NCBI RefSeq assembly: GCF_004104075.1
Contig: NZ_QOVK01000021.1
Span: forward strand, 1-64,000
Reading direction: 5' to 3'
Length of the DNA: 64,000 nt
Source: Leeuwenhoekiella polynyae
GTDB taxonomy: Bacteria; Bacteroidota; Bacteroidia; Flavobacteriales; Flavobacteriaceae
Shown: one piece after another, positions 37,516-46,265 of the stretch
How the letters are laid out: every line of letters starts with the position of its first letter
Position numbering within the stretch: position 1 is the stretch's first letter
The notes under the pieces: generated by a model
Told to the model about the DNA's origin: nothing
What the model saw: only the letters and a program-made list of their open reading frames with translations
The model's database searches: none
Translations under genes and position numbers: made by a program

Positions 37516-38718
37516 TTATCCCAACTTTTCCCTCAATACATCTATATCATTTGAAATTTTAGAATCTATGACTCTGGCATAAATCTGTGTTGTAGCTATT
37601 TTGTGATGCCCTAAGATTTTAGAAACAGTTTCTATTGGAACTCCATTTGCCAGAGTTACTGTCGTTGCAAAAGTGTGCCTGGCCGTATGAAAACTTAGTT
37701 TCTTTTTGATTTTCAGTTTAATAGCTATCTCTTTCAAATATTGATTTATTTTCTGATTAGAATAGACGGGTAATAGTAAATCACTATTAATAACTCTTGG
37801 ATGATTTTTATAGAAATCTAAAATGATCTCAGCCTCATTCAAGAGCGGTATTCTTACTTGAGTATTGGTTTTTAATCGTCGGGTATAAATCCACTTTTTA
37901 CCATCTATACCTATTTGTAAATTATCCTTTTTTAATGATTTTGTATCTGCAAAGGCTAAACCTGTGTAGCAAGCAAATACAAAAATGTCTCTAGTGGTGG
38001 TGTGTGTTACTTTATTAAAAGTTGCATTTTTCAACTTACTCAAGTCTTGCTTGTTGAGATAAATCATATCTACCTTATCAAAGCGAAGTTTAAACCGTAA
38101 AGTCGGATTCTTTTCAATCCAATCCAAATCTACAGCTAACCGCATTACTTTTTTAAAACGCTCCATATGCTTCATTACTCCATTATTATTTAAAGAAGCT
38201 TTAGCTCTTAAGAACCTTTCAAAGCCTAGTGTAAATTCATAATCGATATGTTTTAGATATAAGTCTGAAACTTTCAGACTACTTTTTAAATATTCCTTTA
38301 AGTAACTTTCTGTAGTGTTATAATTTTTAAGAGTCCCATACTTTAATACGCTCTTCATATTAAGATTATGATAATCCAAGAGAGAAATGAGGGTATTATG
38401 AGTTTTGTCAATACCTAGAAATCTATTCTTTATGATTTCAGCATCTATAATTTGCTCATCCCGTAATAGCTCTTCATAGATATTATACAATTTAGAACGA
38501 ACATCATCGATTTTACGATTTACCTGTTGTGATTCAATACTCGTTCCTATCATTTTGCAAGCAGTCTGATTCCACTTTTCTGTATGTAGGGCTCGTTTTA
38601 GGCTAACTTCTTTTGATTTACCATTTACGGTAATACGAGTGTAAATAAGGGCTTGATCTGGCTGGTTTTTCTTTTTTCGAATGAAAAAAGAGATAGAGAA
38701 TGTTTGAGTAGTACGCAT
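37516..38718 (-). CDS. Tyrosine recombinase/integrase (IntDOT-like)
   Basis: A 400-residue integrase: arm-binding region (about 1-100), SAM-like core-binding domain (about 108-210) and catalytic domain (about 215-400). Catalytic residues seen are K283, H344, R347, H371 and nucleophile Y380 (TQIYARV). The first catalytic Arg is replaced by Ala255 in CYTGLAFAD. Several Bacteroidetes integrases, including IntDOT, also lack Arg at that place, so this need not inactivate it. It probably mobilised an element of which the conjugation module may be part. A tRNA-3'-end-like sequence lies upstream of its start. Confidence 0.93.
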   Translation of the reverse strand: MRTTQTFSISFFIRKKKNQPDQALIYTRITVNGKSKEVSLKRALHTEKWNQTACKMIGTSIESQQVNRKIDDVRSKLYNIYEELLRDEQIIDAEIIKNRFLGIDKTHNTLISLLDYHNLNMKSVLKYGTLKNYNTTESYLKEYLKSSLKVSDLYLKHIDYEFTLGFERFLRAKASLNNNGVMKHMERFKKVMRLAVDLDWIEKNPTLRFKLRFDKVDMIYLNKQDLSKLKNATFNKVTHTTTRDIFVFACYTGLAFADTKSLKKDNLQIGIDGKKWIYTRRLKTNTQVRIPLLNEAEIILDFYKNHPRVINSDLLLPVYSNQKINQYLKEIAIKLKIKKKLSFHTARHTFATTVTLANGVPIETVSKILGHHKIATTQIYARVIDSKISNDIDVLREKLG

Positions 38719-38901
38719 CGTAGTATACTGTTTAAATGAAACAATGATTAAATACGAAAGTCAAACTACCTTATTTGCTGAAAAGCAAATTCAATACGTA
38801 ATATACAAAAAAGAACTCACGATTAACTCACGATTTGTATCTAAAACTCACGATGAGCTCACGATTTAAATATGGTTAATTGTGTTAAATTGAAGCACAA
38901 A

Positions 38902-38940
38902 AAAAGGGTAACTATATGTTTATCATATAATTACCCTTTT
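38902..38940. terminator. Bidirectional hairpin terminator
   Basis: Arms AAAAGGGTAA (38902-38911) and TTACCCTTTT (38931-38940), with an inner TATATG/CATATA stem, give a nearly continuous hairpin flanked by A on one side and T on the other. It could end transcripts in either direction. Confidence 0.75.
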
Positions 38941-38968
38941 GAATAACATATTTTAATATGTTAAAAAG

Positions 38969-38981
38969 TCGGGGTGGCAGA
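38969..38981 (-). other. tRNA 3'-end-like sequence, candidate attachment site
   Basis: On the minus strand CTGCCACCCCGAC looks like the last bases of a tRNA acceptor stem (tRNA-Pro-type ends resemble CTGCTACCCCGAC). It is followed by a T-run and the terminator hairpin 38902-38940, as after a tRNA. The rest of the tRNA is missing. Beside an integrase gene such fragments commonly mark an att site. The match is short, so the call is tentative. Confidence 0.35.
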
Positions 38982-39195
38982 ACTAAATTACCACTAGACA
39001 ATATTTTAATAACCAGACACTTACACTGTTTCAATAAAATCAGGTAACCGGATAGGTAACCTTTGCACCGATTTTATTCGTAAATGCAAAGATATATGAT
39101 TATCTTAAACTAAAAGACAATAAATAGAATCAAATTCTATTTGGCTCCCCCTTTGTGCAACAATTCTTAAGTATTTTGAACAGGCCTAATGTATT

Positions 39196-39570
39196 ATTGA
39201 AAATCTAAAAACCTGGGGAAGAACCTAAAGCAGCGAATAGTGATGCTCCATTTGACTTCGAAAGAAAAGCGAACTCTCTGGTAAGCCGAACTTTCGATTT
39301 TTATAATTATCGGTTATGCGTTAAGTCCAATTGACATTATTCCTGACTTCATCCCGATAATTGGATATCTTGACAGCCTAATCTTAATACCGATTGGGAT
39401 TTATTTCATCGGAAGGCTTGTTCCTGAAGATGTAAAAGCGGAGTGTTTGATAAAAGCAAAGAACTACTAATGGAACAAAAATAACAATTGGATGATCGGG
39501 AACATAATTATTGTATTTTGGCTGTTCATTGTGGTATAGATTTTCGCGATTATTTCAAGATTTGAAATAA
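39196..39570 (+). pseudogene. Destroyed DUF1232 (YkvA-like) gene
   Basis: The plus strand encodes recognisable pieces of a DUF1232 protein: ENLKTWG, then after a one-base frame change KNLKQRIVMLHLTSKEKRTLW, a stop at 39282-39284 where Tyr is expected, then IFIIIGYALSPIDIIPDF and IGYLDSLILIPIG. A second stop follows at 39468-39470 where the frame continues as WNKNNNWMIGNIIIVFWLFI, and a third (TAG) comes after that. The family motif YALSPID.IPDFIP identifies it. Four independent lesions show long inactivity. The exact end is approximate. Confidence 0.8.
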
Positions 39571-39605
39571 TTGAATATACTTTAAAAACGTACTCATTAT
39601 ATCAT

Positions 39606-39640
39606 TGCACAATCTGTGCATTGATTTTTTTTTATCTTTG
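39606..39640 (+). promoter_or_regulatory. Promoter with inverted-repeat operator of the metal efflux operon
   Basis: TGCAC, AATCT, GTGCA (39606-39620) is a perfect 5-bp inverted repeat placed 12 bp before TATCTTTG (39633-39640), a match to the TAnnTTTG -7 consensus. The repeat would lie between the -33 and -7 regions, a classical repressor position. The first gene starts at 39651 (or at GTG 39645), so the transcript is nearly leaderless. The Fur-type proteins of this island are candidate binders; this is inference. Confidence 0.5.
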
Positions 39641-39650
39641 TAGTGTGAAA

Positions 39651-39971
39651 ATGATCGCTATCATATTATCTCTATATATATTCGGGCTTAACTTATTAGC
39701 CTGTAATGATAGTGATACTTCACAAGTGATTTCTGATTCAGAAGTAACAATGGTTGCTACCCAGGATTTAGATATCGACCATTCACATGATAAAGTAGCA
39801 GATTTATGCCCTCCTTTTTGTAGTTGTCATTGCTGCCATGTGCATACAGTAGATTTCGGTTCTTCAAATTTCAAGGCTTTGATTATTGAAATTCCATCAA
39901 AAGCCTTTGTCCATTTTGACAGCTCAGTGGAAGAACCTATTCTTTCCTTTTTAGATCCCCCTAAAGTTTAA
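39651..39971 (+). CDS. Small exported Cys/His-rich protein (DUF6660-like)
   Basis: A protein of 106 residues from the ATG at 39651 (a GTG two codons earlier is possible). It starts with a hydrophobic signal ending LNLLACND, perhaps a lipobox, followed by an acidic stretch with DIDHSHD. A compact metal-binding-looking motif CPPFCSCHCCHVH sits near residue 62-74. It resembles DUF6660 proteins encoded upstream of CzcA-type pumps in flavobacteria. A periplasmic metal-binding or sensing role is inferred from the motif and position; it is the first gene of the efflux operon. Confidence 0.75.
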   Translation: MIAIILSLYIFGLNLLACNDSDTSQVISDSEVTMVATQDLDIDHSHDKVADLCPPFCSCHCCHVHTVDFGSSNFKALIIEIPSKAFVHFDSSVEEPILSFLDPPKV

Positions 39972-40108
39972 TTCAGTTTTTAGAAGGATAGCTATGTCCT
40001 TTTTTGACCAAATCCTGGTTCTCATACTAGATCCTTGGTCCTATTGATAGATTTTGTTAGGCACAAAATTATTATCAAGAATTTTAACTGAATTAAATTT
40101 TTATTTAT

Positions 40109-43100
40109 ATGATTAATAAGATAATCGCATTTTCCATTAATAATAAATTTATTATTGGACTACTTACCTTAGCACTAATAGGGACGGGTATTTGGTCCAT
40201 GATGACCGTCAACCTGGGATCGGTGCCAGATATTACTAACAACCAGGTTCAGGTGATCACCCAATCACCTAATCTTGCAACAGAAGATATTGAACAATTT
40301 GTAACCTATCCTGTAGAACTCTCAATGGGGAACCTGCCCGGGGTTACGGAAATACGATCTGTTTCCCGGTTTGGCCTTTCCGTGGTTACAATTGTTTTTG
40401 AGGACGATATGGGCATTTACAAACCCCGTCAACTGGTTCAGGAAAAACTGAACGAAGTCAGGGACCAAATACCTGAAAAATTTGGAAGTCCCGCTATGGG
40501 GCCCATTACTACAGGTTTGGGTGAGATTTATCAATATACGATAAAGCCCCAAAAAGAGTATGACACTGTTTATTCCCCTACGGAATTGCGTACCATCCAG
40601 GATTGGATCGTAAAGCGTCAAATGACCCTCGTCGAAGGTGTAGTAGAGGTAAATTCATTTGGGGGCTCTATAAAACAATATGAAATTGCCATTAATCCCG
40701 AAAAACTGAATGCGTTAAACGTTTCTATTTCCCAAGTCTTCGATGCCCTGCAAAAAAATAATGTTAATACAGGCGGTGCATATATAGAAAAAAATAATAT
40801 GGCCAATTTTATCCGTGGTGAGGGTTTAATCAGGTCACTAGATGATATAAAATCTATTGTTATCAAGAATGAAAATGGAGTGCCTGTAACAATTGGAGAT
40901 GCAGCTGAAGAGGTCCAGTTTGGTAGCCAGGTACGCTATGGTGCTTTTACCCAGGACGGCCGTGAAGCTGTTGGCGGTATGGTGCTCATGTTGAAAGGTG
41001 CAAATCCTAATAAAGTAATTGCAAATGTTCAGGATCGTATGGAGACGGTAGAACAATCTTTGCCTGAAGGTTTATCAATAGAACCCTTCCTTGACAGAAG
41101 TGTTTTAATTGAAAGAACTACGAGTACCGTGACCCAGAATCTTCTGGAAGGTGCTTTAATCGTGATTTTTGCCCTGGTGATACTATTAGGTAGCTTAAGA
41201 GGTGGACTTATAACAGCGACTACCATTCCTTTATCACTTCTTTTTGCTTTTATATTAATGAAGCAATTTAATGTCTGGGCCAATCTAATGAGTTTGGGAG
41301 CTATTGACTTTGGAATTATTATAGACGGTGCTGTGATCATCATTGAGGGTACGGTATATGAAATACAAAAACGGATGCGTTCCGGCAAAATAAAATTTAA
41401 TAAGGCTAAAATGGATGAAGTAGCCTATGATGCCGGAAGTACGATGATGGGTTCCGCCTTTTTTGGACAAATTATCATTCTTATCGTATTTGCGCCCATT
41501 CTTTTTCTAACGGGGGTAGAAGGGAAAATGTTTCGGCCAATGGCATTTACTTTTGGTTTTGCCATGATAGGTGCTATTTTCTTATGCCTTACCTATGTCC
41601 CTATGATGTCTGCTTTATTTATGAAACCAATTCAGAATAAAAAGAACTGGTTTGGAAAGTTTGAACGCTGGCTGGAAAAAGTTAGTGATAAAATTATTGG
41701 AGGGATTCAAAAAGGATACATGCCTTTATTAAAAGGAGCTTTAAGATTGAAGTTCATAGTATTGGGGTCTGCGGTTGTCTCACTTATAGTAGCCGGTTTT
41801 ATCTTTTCCAGAATGGGAGGGGAATTTGTCCCTCAACTTGATGAAGGGGATATCGCCATGCAGGCGTTAATCAGGCCTGGAAGTGGGTTGAGTGAAACAA
41901 TCGATGTTTCCACAAAAATAGAAGATATCCTTCTTGAGAATTTCCCGGAAGTAGAAACCGCCGTAGCGAGGATTGGGGTTGCCGATATCCCTACTGATCC
42001 AATGCCTATGGATATTGCCGATATGTTTATTGTATTAGAGAAGGATATGGATAATTGGACTTCGGCAAGTTCTAAAGAGGAATTGATAGAAAAGATCAAA
42101 GAGAAACTTAATGAAGAACTTACGGGAGTCAACCTGGTTTTTAGCCAGCCTGTAGAGCTTCGTTTTAATGAACTGCTTACCGGGGTCAGGGAAGATGTTG
42201 CGGTAAAATTATATGGCGAAGATTTAGACCTTCTTGCTGAAAAAGCTGATAAAATGGCTGAAATAATACAGACTATACCGGGCGTAGGAGATGTGAACCC
42301 TGAACGAACATCTGGTCTTCCACAAATGACGGTGCGGTTTAATCGTAAAAAAATTGCGCAATATGGATTGGACATTGAAAAGATTAACGATTATATAAGT
42401 GCAGCTTTTGCCGGAGGAACGGCCGGAGTGATCTTTGAAGGGGAAAAGCGGTTTGATATGGTAATACGTTTTGATGAGGCGCACCGCCAAAGCATTGATG
42501 ATTTACGTACCCTCTATATAGATCTGCCGGATGGAACCCAGGTTCCGATTAAGGAAGTAGCTGATATTAGTTATGTACCGGGTCCTATGCAAATTTCCAG
42601 GGATAACACCTTTAGAAGAACCTATGTGGGAGTTAATGCCCGCGGGAGGGATGTGGAATCTGTGGTAAATGACATCCAGCAAAAATTGGATGAAGAGTTA
42701 GATTTACCTCCAGGATATTACATTACTTATGGTGGGGAGTTTGAAAACCTTCAAAGAGCAAAAGGGCGTTTACAAATAGTAGTGCCCATCGCTCTATTTC
42801 TGATATTCGTGCTTCTGTACTTTGCACTCCAATCTTTTTCCCAATCAATTATGATCTATATAGCCATTCCACTGGCGGCTATTGGAGGAATATTTGCTCT
42901 TTGGTTAAGAGATATGCCGTTTAGTATTTCAGCTGGTGTAGGCTTCATTGTATTGTTTGGGGTTGCCGTTTTAAACGGGCTGGTGCTTATTAACAGGTTT
43001 AATTCCTTAAAAGAAGAAGGGGTAACCAGTATAAAAGATAGAATTTTTACAGGAACCAAAGAACGAATACGTCCCATTATGTTAACAGCAACAACAGATA

Positions 43101-44542
43101 TTTTTGGATTTCTGCCGATGGCTTTTTCATCGTCAGCAGGAGCTGAAGTACAACGACCCCTTGCTACGGTTGTTATTGGTGGCATGCTTACAGCTACCTT
43201 ACTTACGCTGGTTGTTCTTCCTGTCCTTTATACATTTGTAGAGAAGAGACGAGAGAAAAAGGAACAGAACAAGCTTGGTTCTTCCAATTCACGATCTTTA
43301 GCCACAATTTTGATAATTGGCTTGATGTTAGGCGGAACCTTTTCCGTAAATGCACAATCTGATGAAATGTCATCGGAAAATCCAATACAGGATTCTTTAC
43401 AAACTATTAGTTTGGAAGAGGCTAAAGAAATGGCAATCCAAAACTTTCCACAATTAAAAGCTGCCCAACTTGAAATTGAAAGTGAGGAAGTATTGCGTAA
43501 AACCGCCTATGATTTTGGGAATACCCAAATCTTTACAGGAAAAGAAGAGGTAGGAAATGGCTCTGATGGGATCTATACCCAAATTGGTGTTCAACAACAA
43601 GGCATAGATGTTTTTGGAATAGCTCCCCGTTTGAAATTACAGAAAGAAAGGGTGGCCCTTGCTGAAAATGCTTTAGAACTAAATACCTTAGAAGTGGAAC
43701 GTGAAGTAAGCAGGGCCTGGGCTTCAGTTTATACAAGTAAAAAGAGGTATCGGGTATATAAGAAAATGGATTCAATTTTTGAAGACATTGAAAGAGCAGC
43801 ACGAATCAGGTATGAAACAGAAGCTACCTCTAAACTGGAGTATCTTGCTACTTCAAATCAGGGGAATGAGGTTAAAATACAGCTGGAACAATCGTACCGA
43901 GATTACCTGAAATCATTACAGCGTCTAAATTTATGGTTTGTTAGTGATACGATCTATGATGTACCAGATTTGCCTGTTGAAACTTTAGACGAACCTTTAA
44001 ACTTTCTGGTAGAGTCGCTTGAAAATCATCCGTTGCTGCAGGTTTCGGAACAAAGGATAGATGTTGCCAAAGCGGTTACCAGAGAACGAAAATCTGAATT
44101 TTTGCCCAAATTTCAGGGTCAGTACGGTAGGCAGGAAATAGCCGGGCAATCGGGTTTCTTCCAATATCAAATAGGAATTCAAATTCCGCTGTTTTTTGGG
44201 CCGGAATTAGGCCGTACACAGGAAGCACAAGTAAATAGACAGATTGCAGAGCAAAACTTTTATCAGGATAAAATCGAACTGGAAACCGCCTATAAAAATA
44301 TGCGTGAAGACTACATCAAATGGAGAAACTCATGGAATTATTATAGGGATGAAGCACTTCCGCTGGCCAAAGAGCAACAAGGTGGATCAGTGCTGGCCTT
44401 TAAGGAAGGCGCTATCGATTATGTGACATTTCTCCAAAATATAAGAGATGCCATTAGAATCGAGGTAAATGCCTGGAGTGCTTTTAACGATTATCTCGAC
44501 AGCCGCTACCAACTGGAATATTACCTTAAGAATTCAAATTAA
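40109..44542 (+). CDS. czcA: CzcA-type heavy-metal RND pump fused to a TolC-like channel
   Basis: A 1477-residue fusion. Residues 1-1050 are a complete RND pump with 12 membrane helices and two periplasmic loops. The proton-relay/metal signature in the fourth helix is DFGIIIDGAVIIIE with D400, D406 and E413, the CzcA/CnrA-type pattern for divalent metals (Zn, Co, Cd, Ni) rather than the CusA type. Residues about 1062-1083 form a second signal-peptide-like helix ending VNAQS. Residues 1095-1477 are an outer-membrane efflux protein with TolC-like helical repeats. Fusions of this kind occur in Bacteroidetes. How the outer-membrane part is released is unclear. Confidence 0.95.
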   Translation: MINKIIAFSINNKFIIGLLTLALIGTGIWSMMTVNLGSVPDITNNQVQVITQSPNLATEDIEQFVTYPVELSMGNLPGVTEIRSVSRFGLSVVTIVFEDDMGIYKPRQLVQEKLNEVRDQIPEKFGSPAMGPITTGLGEIYQYTIKPQKEYDTVYSPTELRTIQDWIVKRQMTLVEGVVEVNSFGGSIKQYEIAINPEKLNALNVSISQVFDALQKNNVNTGGAYIEKNNMANFIRGEGLIRSLDDIKSIVIKNENGVPVTIGDAAEEVQFGSQVRYGAFTQDGREAVGGMVLMLKGANPNKVIANVQDRMETVEQSLPEGLSIEPFLDRSVLIERTTSTVTQNLLEGALIVIFALVILLGSLRGGLITATTIPLSLLFAFILMKQFNVWANLMSLGAIDFGIIIDGAVIIIEGTVYEIQKRMRSGKIKFNKAKMDEVAYDAGSTMMGSAFFGQIIILIVFAPILFLTGVEGKMFRPMAFTFGFAMIGAIFLCLTYVPMMSALFMKPIQNKKNWFGKFERWLEKVSDKIIGGIQKGYMPLLKGALRLKFIVLGSAVVSLIVAGFIFSRMGGEFVPQLDEGDIAMQALIRPGSGLSETIDVSTKIEDILLENFPEVETAVARIGVADIPTDPMPMDIADMFIVLEKDMDNWTSASSKEELIEKIKEKLNEELTGVNLVFSQPVELRFNELLTGVREDVAVKLYGEDLDLLAEKADKMAEIIQTIPGVGDVNPERTSGLPQMTVRFNRKKIAQYGLDIEKINDYISAAFAGGTAGVIFEGEKRFDMVIRFDEAHRQSIDDLRTLYIDLPDGTQVPIKEVADISYVPGPMQISRDNTFRRTYVGVNARGRDVESVVNDIQQKLDEELDLPPGYYITYGGEFENLQRAKGRLQIVVPIALFLIFVLLYFALQSFSQSIMIYIAIPLAAIGGIFALWLRDMPFSISAGVGFIVLFGVAVLNGLVLINRFNSLKEEGVTSIKDRIFTGTKERIRPIMLTATTDIFGFLPMAFSSSAGAEVQRPLATVVIGGMLTATLLTLVVLPVLYTFVEKRREKKEQNKLGSSNSRSLATILIIGLMLGGTFSVNAQSDEMSSENPIQDSLQTISLEEAKEMAIQNFPQLKAAQLEIESEEVLRKTAYDFGNTQIFTGKEEVGNGSDGIYTQIGVQQQGIDVFGIAPRLKLQKERVALAENALELNTLEVEREVSRAWASVYTSKKRYRVYKKMDSIFEDIERAARIRYETEATSKLEYLATSNQGNEVKIQLEQSYRDYLKSLQRLNLWFVSDTIYDVPDLPVETLDEPLNFLVESLENHPLLQVSEQRIDVAKAVTRERKSEFLPKFQGQYGRQEIAGQSGFFQYQIGIQIPLFFGPELGRTQEAQVNRQIAEQNFYQDKIELETAYKNMREDYIKWRNSWNYYRDEALPLAKEQQGGSVLAFKEGAIDYVTFLQNIRDAIRIEVNAWSAFNDYLDSRYQLEYYLKNSN

Positions 44543-44564
44543 AAATTAAAATAAGAAAATCGAT

Positions 44565-45815
44565 ATGAATACAAGATCAATAAATATTCTAATGCTTGCC
44601 TTAACGCTCAGCATATTCTTTGGATGTAAAGAAAATCCTGCGGCAGGGGAAGATGCTTCCAGTGAAACTGCAACTACTAATACCGAAGAAGGTGAAAATC
44701 ACGGTGAGGAAGGAGATGAAGAACACGGTGAAGAAGAAGGTGGGATGCGTTCGGTACATCTTTCAGAAATGAAATTCAATAGTCTGGGGATTAAAGTAGA
44801 TACCTTGCCTAAAAAAGCTTTGTCGGGTATTGTGGAAGCCAATGGCCAGTTAGAAGTGCCGCCACAATATGAAGCTACCGTTACGGCAATTTTAGGCGGT
44901 AATATAACTTCTATAAAGGTTATTGAGGGGGATAAGGTAAATAAAGGTCAGGTGTTGGCTTATCTTTCTCACCCAAATTTAACCAGAATGCAGTCTGATT
45001 ATATTAATGCATATAGTAGGATGCAATTTTTGGAAAAGGAATTTGAAAGACAGAAACGTTTATATGAAGCAGAGGTAGGATCTGGAAAATCTTTTCAACA
45101 AACCCAATCAGATTACCAGTCTGTACAAGGTGAAGTGCGGGGGTACGAATCGCAATTGCGCCAGTTAAACCTAAATGCTTCCCAGGTTAGAGACGGTGAA
45201 TTATATGAATATATTCCGGTAGTAAGCCCAATTGGAGGTTATATTGAAAAAGTACTGGTACAGGTAGGACAATATGTAGACCCTCAGACCAGTATGTTTA
45301 TGGTAGTTGATAATGAACATGTTCATGCCGATCTAATGGTTTTTGAAAAAGATATTTATAAGGTGAAAGAAGGCCAAAAGATTGCGTTTACACTGGAATC
45401 GGTTCCAGGCAGTAATTTAACCGGGGAAATTTATTCAGTGGGGAAACAATTTGAACAAAACCCCAAAGCGGTACATGTGCATGCAGAAATCGATAATAAA
45501 GAAGATTTTCTAATTCCGGGGATGTATATAAACGGAAAAATCAGGACCGGTGAAGAAGCTGTTCCTGCCTTACCGGAAGAAGCAATAATTGAAGAAGAAG
45601 GAAATCCCTACATCTTTACGGCCCAAAAACACCAGGAAGATGGTGAAACCGAATGGGAATTGAAACCAGTGCAGGTTAGAACGGGAATAAATGAAGATGG
45701 TTGGGTTGAAATTAAACTGCTGGAGCCTCTGCCTGAAGGTACGTTGGTTGCCTATAATAATGCCTATTATCTGGTTTCTGAAATGCAGAAAAGCCAGACT
45801 TCCCATGGTCATTAA
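44565..45815 (+). CDS. czcB: Periplasmic adaptor (membrane fusion) protein, CzcB-like
   Basis: A 416-residue adaptor connecting the RND pump to the outer-membrane channel. A lipobox-like signal ends FFGCKE (Cys about 21). A Glu/His-rich stretch (about 44-62, ENHGEEGDEEHGEEEGG) may capture metal. Barrel-sandwich halves (about 95-130 and 215-250) flank a helical hairpin (about 130-205), and beta-barrel and membrane-proximal domains follow. It lies 22 bp after the pump gene and completes a two-gene CzcAB(C) system. Confidence 0.93.
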   Translation: MNTRSINILMLALTLSIFFGCKENPAAGEDASSETATTNTEEGENHGEEGDEEHGEEEGGMRSVHLSEMKFNSLGIKVDTLPKKALSGIVEANGQLEVPPQYEATVTAILGGNITSIKVIEGDKVNKGQVLAYLSHPNLTRMQSDYINAYSRMQFLEKEFERQKRLYEAEVGSGKSFQQTQSDYQSVQGEVRGYESQLRQLNLNASQVRDGELYEYIPVVSPIGGYIEKVLVQVGQYVDPQTSMFMVVDNEHVHADLMVFEKDIYKVKEGQKIAFTLESVPGSNLTGEIYSVGKQFEQNPKAVHVHAEIDNKEDFLIPGMYINGKIRTGEEAVPALPEEAIIEEEGNPYIFTAQKHQEDGETEWELKPVQVRTGINEDGWVEIKLLEPLPEGTLVAYNNAYYLVSEMQKSQTSHGH

Positions 45816-45831
45816 ATTAAAAAAATTAGAT

Positions 45832-45885
45832 GGATGGACTCTCTGTTAAATGTTTGTCTTAATTAAAATTCCAGAGGGTTCATCC
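45832..45885 (+). other. Stem-loop between the adaptor and PII-like genes
   Basis: GGATGGACTCTCTG (45832-45845) pairs with CAGAGGGTTCATCC (45872-45885) with two G-U-type mismatches and a 26-nt AT-rich loop. No T-tract follows, so it is more likely an mRNA processing or stability element, or a weak terminator that lowers downstream expression. Confidence 0.45.
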
Positions 45886-45911
45886 TTAATACTAAAATTA
45901 ATATTACAGCA

Positions 45912-46250
45912 ATGAAAGAAATAAAAGCATTTATAAAACCGAAACGAGTTCAAAATGTAATTGAAGCTCTTAGTGAAAGCGGATTTAAAAGTATGACCCT
46001 TTCCCAGGGAGAAGGAACGGGGGCTTTTAAAGCAAAAGGCGCATCACCTTCTTTAGATTTCCGTGTAACAGACAGTCCGGTTGTAAAGTTAGAACTGGTA
46101 TGTCAAAACGAAGAAGCACAATCAGCAATAGATATTATCCTTGAGAATGCAAAAACAACTGAACCCGGTGACGGAATAATTTATCTTTCCGATATTGAAG
46201 ATGCCTTCCAGATAAAAACCGGGGAATCCATAAAGCGTTACGACCCCTAA
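45912..46250 (+). CDS. PII-like signalling protein of the metal efflux operon
   Basis: A 112-residue ferredoxin-like protein beginning MKEIKAFIKPKRVQNVIEALSESGF, the PII (GlnB) opening. Residues 36-52 occupy the place of the T-loop but do not match GlnB, lacking the uridylylated Tyr. The C-terminal part (DGIIYLSDIEDAFQIKTGE) matches PII C-termini. A PII subgroup encoded beside RND metal pumps has been described and this protein fits it. It probably forms a trimer that binds a small ligand or metal and modulates efflux; this is inferred. Confidence 0.85.
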   Translation: MKEIKAFIKPKRVQNVIEALSESGFKSMTLSQGEGTGAFKAKGASPSLDFRVTDSPVVKLELVCQNEEAQSAIDIILENAKTTEPGDGIIYLSDIEDAFQIKTGESIKRYDP

Positions 46251-46265
46251 ATACTTTTATAGCAA

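Larger units (their letters stand above)
38719..39195. other. Spacer between integrase and DUF1232 remnant; possible attachment site
   Basis: 477 bp without a gene. It contains the hairpin at 38902-38940, the tRNA-like fragment at 38969-38981 and an imperfect GGTAACC-containing repeat around 39050-39062. A sequence like ATTGTCTAGTGGTAA (minus strand, 39002-38988) next to the fragment also recalls the D-arm of a tRNA. No complete cloverleaf can be drawn. Confidence 0.45.

Noticed and set aside
38969-39080. Complete tRNA gene
   Set aside because: Only a 3'-end-like string and a D-arm-like string are present; no anticodon arm or 5' acceptor half can be folded.
45832-45885. Strong intrinsic terminator after czcB
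   Set aside because: The stem has mismatches and no T-tract, so it is listed only as a stem-loop of uncertain role.
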